A stretch of DNA of 64,000 nt from Bacillus sp. M6-12 (GTDB lineage Bacteria; Bacillota; Bacilli; Bacillales; DSM-1321): the NCBI RefSeq assembly GCF_002860285.1, contig NZ_PGVF01000001.1, forward strand, positions 675,257 to 739,256. Reading direction: 5' to 3'. Shown one piece after another: positions 59,226-64,000 of the stretch; position 1 is the first letter of the stretch; each line of letters opens with the position of its first letter. The position numbers and the translations under genes were made by a program. The notes under the pieces are model-generated. The model saw only the letters and a list, made by a program, of their open reading frames with translations. It searched no databases and had not been told where the DNA came from.

Positions 59226-60809
59226 ATGTTAAACTTTAATCCAAATCCAATCGTAGTCAAAGATAAAGGGATTCCTTATCGTTTGATTGGACTGGCTTAT
59301 GACGTAGAAGAAACGGACTTTGTGTTAGAAATCCATGATAGAAACAAAAAAGTCCTTCAACGACACGAAATGGATTTAAACACATTCGTTGTTATTGAAA
59401 AAAGCTACGGTGAAGTAGTTTTGGTCTATAAAGACTTACAAGGAAATGTCCTTGAAGAAAATGCGATTGATTTAAGTAAGGATGGAGAAGTTCTTCATGT
59501 AGAAAAGAAAAACAACGATATTGAGTTGACTCTTGAAAACATGGTAAAACAACAAATGGATTTCCCTTCTGGAACACCTACTGAAATTACAAACCATACG
59601 GAAATGCTGAAAAAAGCTACGATGGACAAAAACGCAAGATTATATGTTACATCAAAAATCCGTAACATCATTGTTTCTTCTAACCTTCTAAAACCTGAAG
59701 AAGTAGAGAGTTATGTATATAGTTTGTATTCTAACCTTTACGGAATGGGTATTATTCAAGAATTGGATGACGACATTGAAGTTGGGGAAATCATGGTTAA
59801 TGCATCAGTATTCCCAAGATTCCAAAGTGATATTTACTATATCAAGGATGGGAAAAAGTACAAGTTCAACAAAGAATTTAGAAACTTAGACGAATTGAAA
59901 AGTGTATTTTCAAGAGCAGTGGAATTTAACAAAAAAGAATTAAACTCTGTGGAAAACGCAATTGTTGAAGCAACAAGAGCAAATAAAGACAGGGTAAACA
60001 TTCTGATTCCAGAAGCGTCAGAGAACTACATTATGAATATTCGTAAATTCTCTAACTTCCTACCAAGTTTGGACATGATGCGTAAATCTGGAACAGTAGA
60101 TAATCAGATTGACAAGCTCATGGATGTGTTGGTGAAAGGTAAATCCAACATTGGTATAGGTGGGGAAATGGGTACTGGTAAAACAACCTTTATCAACTTC
60201 CTATTAACTTATACAGAGCCTATTGAACGAAAAGTTGTTATTGCTTCTGTATCTGAAACAGATGTTCAGCGTGTTCTTAAAGGACATGACGTGGCTATCT
60301 TGAATGTAGACGAAGAAAAAGGCTTTACATTCGATAGACAAATTCGTGCTTCTCTTCGTACCACTGCTTCCAGGGTTATCATTCCAGAGTCTCGTGGTGG
60401 CGAATTTAAACAAGTGTATGAAGCAAACTTAAAAACAAAAGGAAATATGTTTACTGCTCACGCATTGGATGACGAATCATTCTTAGATATGTGTGTGGAC
60501 ATGTACTTATCTTCTGCGGAAAGTGCAAATGAAAGCAGTGAATATATCAAAAATAAACTATCAAAATCTATTGATATTATTATTATCATGAGAAAAGTAG
60601 GAGACAAAATCAGAATTAAGTCTATTTCTGAAATCCTTCTTGATGAAAAGCGGAACTTCGCAGGAATGAATGTCCTATACAAATGGGATTTTGACCCTGA
60701 AAATCCGTTAGAAGGTCGCTATGTAGCAACAGGAAATAAATTAAGTGAAGACTTAAAGAAAAGACTTAATGAAAATGGAGTGCCTATGTCCCAATTAAAA
60801 GACTTGTAA
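59226..60809 (+). CDS. CpaF/TadA-type secretion ATPase
   Basis: This 527-residue protein has an N-terminal domain of about 100 residues of unknown kind, an all-helical N2 region, and the ATPase: Walker A GIGGEMGTGKTTFINFL near 318, the Asp/Glu box ASRVIIPESRGGEF near 380 and the His box GNMFTAHALDDES near 408. It is of the CpaF branch of type II/IV secretion ATPases that powers Flp pilus assembly and retraction. Walker B is variant (PESRG instead of GEVRG). AGGGAGG precedes the ATG. Confidence 0.9.
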   Translation: MLNFNPNPIVVKDKGIPYRLIGLAYDVEETDFVLEIHDRNKKVLQRHEMDLNTFVVIEKSYGEVVLVYKDLQGNVLEENAIDLSKDGEVLHVEKKNNDIELTLENMVKQQMDFPSGTPTEITNHTEMLKKATMDKNARLYVTSKIRNIIVSSNLLKPEEVESYVYSLYSNLYGMGIIQELDDDIEVGEIMVNASVFPRFQSDIYYIKDGKKYKFNKEFRNLDELKSVFSRAVEFNKKELNSVENAIVEATRANKDRVNILIPEASENYIMNIRKFSNFLPSLDMMRKSGTVDNQIDKLMDVLVKGKSNIGIGGEMGTGKTTFINFLLTYTEPIERKVVIASVSETDVQRVLKGHDVAILNVDEEKGFTFDRQIRASLRTTASRVIIPESRGGEFKQVYEANLKTKGNMFTAHALDDESFLDMCVDMYLSSAESANESSEYIKNKLSKSIDIIIIMRKVGDKIRIKSISEILLDEKRNFAGMNVLYKWDFDPENPLEGRYVATGNKLSEDLKKRLNENGVPMSQLKDL

Positions 60810-60811
60810 CA

Positions 60812-60840
60812 TTGACTATATACTATAATAGTATTATAGT
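60812..60840 (+). promoter_or_regulatory. internal promoter ahead of tadB-like gene
   Basis: TTGACT (60812-60817), 17-base spacer, TATAGT (60835-60840), overlapping a second TTGACTATA at 60840. It may give extra TadBC expression. Confidence 0.55.
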
Positions 60841-60866
60841 TGACTATAAAAGAGGAGGTGGATATC

Positions 60867-61790
60867 ATTCTTACACCAACATTTGCATTAAATGTTATTT
60901 TAGGAGTTCTATTCTTCATTTTAATTGTCTTTTTGATGGATGTGTACACAGACTACCAGAAAGAAAAGGAATTATATGGACTCGGAAATAAAAAGTTTCG
61001 GAAAGACATTATCCGTAACAACAAGTTTTTCAAAAAATATGATAACACCATAAAACGCTTTTTAAGTGAAAGAAATAAAGAGCGATACTCCGCTTTAGTC
61101 TTTTATGGGACTATGGCGGTAGCTCTTGCTATCTTCTTGTACTTTATCAGCATGAAACAAGTCCTTTTAGGTGTAATTGCTCCTATTTCATTGATTTGGG
61201 TTGCAAATAAAATCATGACAATGCTTCTTGTCGATGTGAATGAAAAAGTAGATGAACAATTGCCTTATGTAATTGACACGATTATCAAAGTGTTCTCTAA
61301 ATATGGGGATTTAAAATCAGTTGTTTATGAAACTTCTCAATCTGTCGAAGAACCATTAAAGTCTAAGTTTGAACGATTAGCACGTAAAATGCTATCTGAA
61401 AACAATCAAGAAAAAGCATTCATGGAATTTGCAGACGAAATGGATAATATTTGGGTTTATTCTTTAGTGTTTATCCTATTAAGCTATAAAGAAGAAACCA
61501 AGAAAGAAGATGTTATCTTAAACCTTCGTCATTTATCTACTATCATTGAAAAAGAGAACTCTTTAAAAAATGCTGGTATTACAGATAAAAAGTATGGTGT
61601 TGTTCTAAACTATGCCATTGCTATCATTGCGTTTGTCGGTGGATTTGCCAATATCGTATTCAACCCAATTGGGAAAGAATTTTTCTTTGGTAGCATGACA
61701 GGGATTTTCTGCTTTGTAGTTGGTATGGCTTCTATCGTAGGAACGATAATGATTAACATTAAACTATCGTCTAAGAAAGGGAGGAAATAA
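60867..61790 (+). CDS. TadB-like inner-membrane platform protein
   Basis: The product is about 307 residues. It has a T2SS-F-like central region (VDEQLPYVIDTIIKVFSKYG, then EPLKSKFERLARKML) and about four membrane helices (N-terminal pair-like stretch 8-30, 90-125, and two at the C-terminus). TadB and TadC form the membrane platform of the Flp pilus. The start is odd: the only well-spaced codon after AGAGGAGGTG is ATT at 60867 (eight bases); GTG 60858 lies inside the ribosome site and TTG 60840 overlaps the promoter. An AUU start is therefore proposed. Confidence 0.8.
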   Translation: MLTPTFALNVILGVLFFILIVFLMDVYTDYQKEKELYGLGNKKFRKDIIRNNKFFKKYDNTIKRFLSERNKERYSALVFYGTMAVALAIFLYFISMKQVLLGVIAPISLIWVANKIMTMLLVDVNEKVDEQLPYVIDTIIKVFSKYGDLKSVVYETSQSVEEPLKSKFERLARKMLSENNQEKAFMEFADEMDNIWVYSLVFILLSYKEETKKEDVILNLRHLSTIIEKENSLKNAGITDKKYGVVLNYAIAIIAFVGGFANIVFNPIGKEFFFGSMTGIFCFVVGMASIVGTIMINIKLSSKKGRK

Positions 61791-61793
61791 AAC

Positions 61794-62747
61794 ATGAGTA
61801 CATTAGTTTATATCTTTCTCTTTGTTGCCCTTGTCTTAGCTGTTGGTCTCCTCAACTCATTTAGAGTGGAGACCAAAAAAGTTAAGATTGATACACCATT
61901 TCAATCAAAATGGTCAAACAAGCTATATAAGTATTCATACTATATGCCTTTTGTTTGGTTTATTGATGAAAAAGAAGAGCATCCAAAAACAAAAGATTTG
62001 AAAAACAAATTAGCACAAGCAAACCTTACACACTTGTTTAATGTCAGAAGTTTCACTGCGTTAAAAGTGGGCGTAATGATGTCAAGTATTGTTTTATTCA
62101 TTTTCATTTTAGTTATTATGAGTAATGGAGACTGGTTTGCGAAAGTTTTATTTAACGTAGATTCTGCAGGTTTAGTTTCACAAGGACAGCAGTCTTCTAA
62201 TGCAAATGCAAAAATAATGGCTTTTATCATTCTTTTATGTATGGCATTAGTTCCTGACTTCTATTTGAAACGTAGAGCAGAGGCTTATAAACATTTGCAT
62301 TTAAAGGATATTCCAGTTGTGCAGTTATTTATTATTCTAATGCTACGTTCTAAAAAACCGATTAGCGAAGTGTTATTCGCACTATCAAAAATCAATACTC
62401 GCTATAAAGGAATTTTCGATATTGGATACCGTATGTATATCCGTAATAAAGAAGATGGATTGAATTACATTAAAGATAGTTTTGGAGAAACAAGTTTCAA
62501 AGAAACAATTAATGTATTAAAGGAAATGGGAGAGTATTCAAGAGAAGACTCTATCACTTTGTTAGAGAACAATATGCAACAAATCATTGAAAAGAACAAC
62601 GCTGTGAAGCGTAGAGGAGACCTTTCAAGATTGGTGTATTCTCAAAGTACCATCGCAATTCCTTTTATTGCTATCATTCTCTTATGTTTTGTACCTTTAG
62701 CAGTATTCGGTATCGAAATCTTTACAAGAGCAGGAATGGGATTCTAA
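61794..62747 (+). CDS. TadC-like inner-membrane platform protein
   Basis: This 317-residue protein has membrane helices at about 3-20, 95-115, 135-155 and 290-312, and a cytoplasmic T2SS-F-type region (LHLKDIPVVQLFIILMLRSK, KEMGEYSREDSITLLENN). It starts 3 bases after the TadB-like stop, with GGGAGG upstream. Its stop lies in a terminator-like hairpin, so only part of the transcripts may continue to the pilin gene. Confidence 0.82.
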   Translation: MSTLVYIFLFVALVLAVGLLNSFRVETKKVKIDTPFQSKWSNKLYKYSYYMPFVWFIDEKEEHPKTKDLKNKLAQANLTHLFNVRSFTALKVGVMMSSIVLFIFILVIMSNGDWFAKVLFNVDSAGLVSQGQQSSNANAKIMAFIILLCMALVPDFYLKRRAEAYKHLHLKDIPVVQLFIILMLRSKKPISEVLFALSKINTRYKGIFDIGYRMYIRNKEDGLNYIKDSFGETSFKETINVLKEMGEYSREDSITLLENNMQQIIEKNNAVKRRGDLSRLVYSQSTIAIPFIAIILLCFVPLAVFGIEIFTRAGMGF

Positions 62748-62761
62748 GAATCCCTTTTTTT
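62738..62761 (+). terminator. terminator/attenuator after tadC-like gene
   Basis: GGGATTC-TAA-GAATCCC contains the stop codon in its loop and is followed by seven T. Confidence 0.75.
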
Positions 62762-62827
62762 GTAGATAGAAACGCATATAATAAAGATGAAATGGGTGCG
62801 GAATATATCGAAAAGGGGTTGATATTT

Positions 62828-63037
62828 TTGAATCAGTTGATGAATTTTTTAAGAAAACGGAATGATGGTTATGTCTCTATCGAAGTGGTGATTATTGGTG
62901 GACTTGTTGTAGGAGCTGGTGCTTTTGCAATTCAAGGTCTGCATGTGGCAGGGACAGAACAAGTAGAAACTTCAGTAAGTACCGTTGAAGACAGATTTAA
63001 CAGCATTGAATTGTTAAATGGTCGTTCAGGAAAATAA
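62828..63037 (+). CDS. Flp-type prepilin 1
   Basis: The product is 69 residues from TTG 62828, nine bases after AAAGGGG. It has a basic leader (NFLRKRNDG) and a type IV-like cleavage site, G before YVSIEVVIIGG, with Glu at +5, then a hydrophobic helix. Mature size (about 56) fits Flp pilins. The C-terminal part differs from the two later pilins, so it may be a minor or initiating subunit. A prepilin peptidase is not seen in the window. Confidence 0.85.
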   Translation: MNQLMNFLRKRNDGYVSIEVVIIGGLVVGAGAFAIQGLHVAGTEQVETSVSTVEDRFNSIELLNGRSGK

Positions 63038-63052
63038 GAAATAGAAGAAATG

Positions 63053-63079
63053 GAAGAGAGAAATCTCTTCTTTTTTTTT
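63053..63079 (+). terminator. terminator of prepilin 1
   Basis: GAAGAGA pairs with TCTCTTC around GAAA and is followed by nine T. Confidence 0.85.
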
Positions 63080-63591
63080 GTTTTTAAAAGGTATTTTTAA
63101 AAAATGGAATAGAAAAATAACAGGAAAATAAGTAGGAGAAAAAGATAAATATCTATATAACTATGAAACAGGGGTCAAACACATATTAGGTTGAATATAG
63201 GAATAATAAAGGTTTAAAAGTCTATCATTATAACAGAAGTATTAAATAAACCAAACTTATACACGAAAAACAAATCCCTTTATGATAATGAAACTATTAA
63301 ACAAGTCAAAGCACATAAAACGGAATGTTGAAAAATGAAGTGTATATGATAATAAAAACAAAATACTCACCAAAAAACATTCAATATCTCTTAAAAAATA
63401 AAATGGCAGAGAGTAAATGAAAGAATATGTCGGATTACTATTTCTATAATAAAGTATCTACATTATTCTTTAAAAAATCTTGACCAGTTTATGATAAAGC
63501 AACTATAAAACGTCTAAGAGTTATAGAAAAAGATAAGGTAGAGTAAATTATAAAATCAATAAAGTATAAAAATTTGAGGAGGTAAAATAAC
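63080..63591. other. intergenic region before prepilins 2 and 3
   Basis: AT-rich, no supported gene. A related stretch occurs twice: TTTATGATAATGAAACTATT near 63280 and TTTATGATAAAGCAACTATA near 63489. The right part holds the promoter at 63480. Confidence 0.5.
63480..63509 (+). promoter_or_regulatory. promoter of prepilin 2
   Basis: TTGACC (63480-63485), 18-base spacer, TATAAA (63504-63509), within one copy of a repeated TTTATGATAAxG motif. Confidence 0.6.
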
Positions 63592-63795
63592 ATGCAAAAA
63601 GTAATGAACACATTAAGAAAAAATTCAGGGTATGTATCTATCGAAACAGTAATCGTGGCTGGTTTAATCATTGGATTGGGTGCTTTCGCTATCACTTCAT
63701 TCCAAGAGGCTTCTAACGGTGTACGTGACACTGCTATTGACCAAGTAAAAGCAGTTCAAACAAACTACGAAAACTTACCACAAGCTACTGAGTAA
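63592..63795 (+). CDS. Flp-type prepilin 2
   Basis: This 67-residue prepilin has leader MQKVMNTLRKNSG, then YVSIETVIVAGLIIGLG with Glu at +5, and a C-terminal segment NGVRDTAIDQVKAVQ. AGGAGG precedes the ATG. The high-quality ribosome site and separate promoter suggest it is the major subunit. The next pilin gene is nearly the same. Confidence 0.88.
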   Translation: MQKVMNTLRKNSGYVSIETVIVAGLIIGLGAFAITSFQEASNGVRDTAIDQVKAVQTNYENLPQATE

Positions 63796-63874
63796 TAACG
63801 TAGAATAGAATTTTCTACTTGCAGTTTATCTATAATAAAAATATTTCATCATTATATTAAGGAGGAAAATAATC

Positions 63875-64000
63875 ATGCAAAAAACAATCAATGCTTTACG
63901 TAAAAGTTCTGGATATGTGTCTATTGAAACAGTTATCGTTGCTGGTTTGATTATTGGATTAGGTGCTTTCGCTATCACTTCATTCCAAGGAGCTTCCAAT
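63875..64000 (+). CDS. Flp-type prepilin 3, cut by window end
   Basis: 42 residues are visible: leader MQKTINALRKSSG, then the same YVSIETVIVAGLIIGLG core as prepilin 2 and the start of a like C-terminus (SFQGASN). AAGGAGG lies upstream. It is a recent tandem copy; more may follow beyond the edge. Confidence 0.85.
   Translation, partial: MQKTINALRKSSGYVSIETVIVAGLIIGLGAFAITSFQGASN

Noticed and set aside
1..64000. CRISPR arrays, insertion sequences, integrases, tRNA and rRNA genes
   Set aside because: No regularly spaced identical repeats with unique spacers, no transposase or integrase frames, and no tRNA-like cloverleaf with the conserved TTCRA arm were noticed by eye. A covariance-model search could still find a degenerate RNA.

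Overview
The window is low-GC Firmicute DNA and most resembles a large plasmid of Bacillus, probably of the B. cereus group. The evidence is AT-rich sequence, strong AAGGAGG ribosome binding sites, very frequent TTG and GTG starts (about 19 of 59 genes), sigma-A-type promoters, and families typical of Bacillaceae. It holds a plasmid replication origin and transfer, partition and pilus genes. I saw no ribosomal RNA, tRNA, phage structural gene, insertion sequence or CRISPR array. Species and replicon type are inference.

Layout. (1) 1-2128, minus strand: three DNA N6/N4 methyltransferases, the first cut by the window edge; no restriction enzyme is visible. (2) 2290-2829: a ribosome hibernation factor. 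(3) 3082-13503, minus strand: a VirD4/TraG-type coupling ATPase, a membrane-anchored protein, topoisomerase III, a copper-amine-oxidase-N-like secreted protein, signal peptidase I, a RecD2-type helicase and an unknown protein. (4) 13747-17455: a response-regulator-like protein, an S1-repeat protein, a replication-relaxation-like winged-helix protein, an XRE regulator and a VirB2-like two-helix membrane protein. (5) 17752-23554: thymidylate kinase, small membrane proteins, an HTH regulator, a YdjM-like membrane hydrolase, a LytTR regulator with a six-helix membrane partner, and an AbrB-like protein with a DnaJ-type zinc finger behind a structured leader. (6) 23886-27839: RecJ, two tandem paralogues and RecA. 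(7) 27928-32152: the replication region, with two divergent candidate initiators around eight iterons, then DnaA boxes and a six-copy array with exact 21-bp phasing. (8) 32153-40756: a PIN-PhoH ATPase and four exported surface proteins, two of which share a nearly identical C-terminal module. (9) 41040-42360: a centromere-like repeat array in front of a MerR-HTH coiled-coil protein. (10) 42546-45865: a CmoA-like methyltransferase and tandem C5 methyltransferases, the second without catalytic residues. (11) 45996-50379: a four-gene operon of the kind found beside tellurium-resistance (Ter) systems, but with no ter gene here. (12) 50714-57320: an HTH regulator, a SbcD-SbcC fusion whose SbcC C-terminal half is a separate gene, and a HerA-like ATPase. 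(13) 57552-64000: a Tad/Flp-type pilus operon (CpaB-, CpaE-, CpaF-, TadB- and TadC-like) followed by three prepilin genes, the last cut by the edge.

The element carries its own replication, recombination (RecA, RecJ, RecD2, split SbcCD, HerA, TopB), DNA modification, probable segregation and surface/transfer functions. Many of its promoters share two features: an A-rich GTAAAAAATA box directly 5' of the -35, and a near-palindrome related to TTGACTATAGTCAA at the -35/spacer. The best candidates for undescribed biology are the split Mre11-Rad50-like machine next to HerA, the 21-bp phased origin array, the centromere-like array with its MerR-like protein, the dead C5 methyltransferase partner, the Ter-less nucleoside-type operon, and the shared promoter code.
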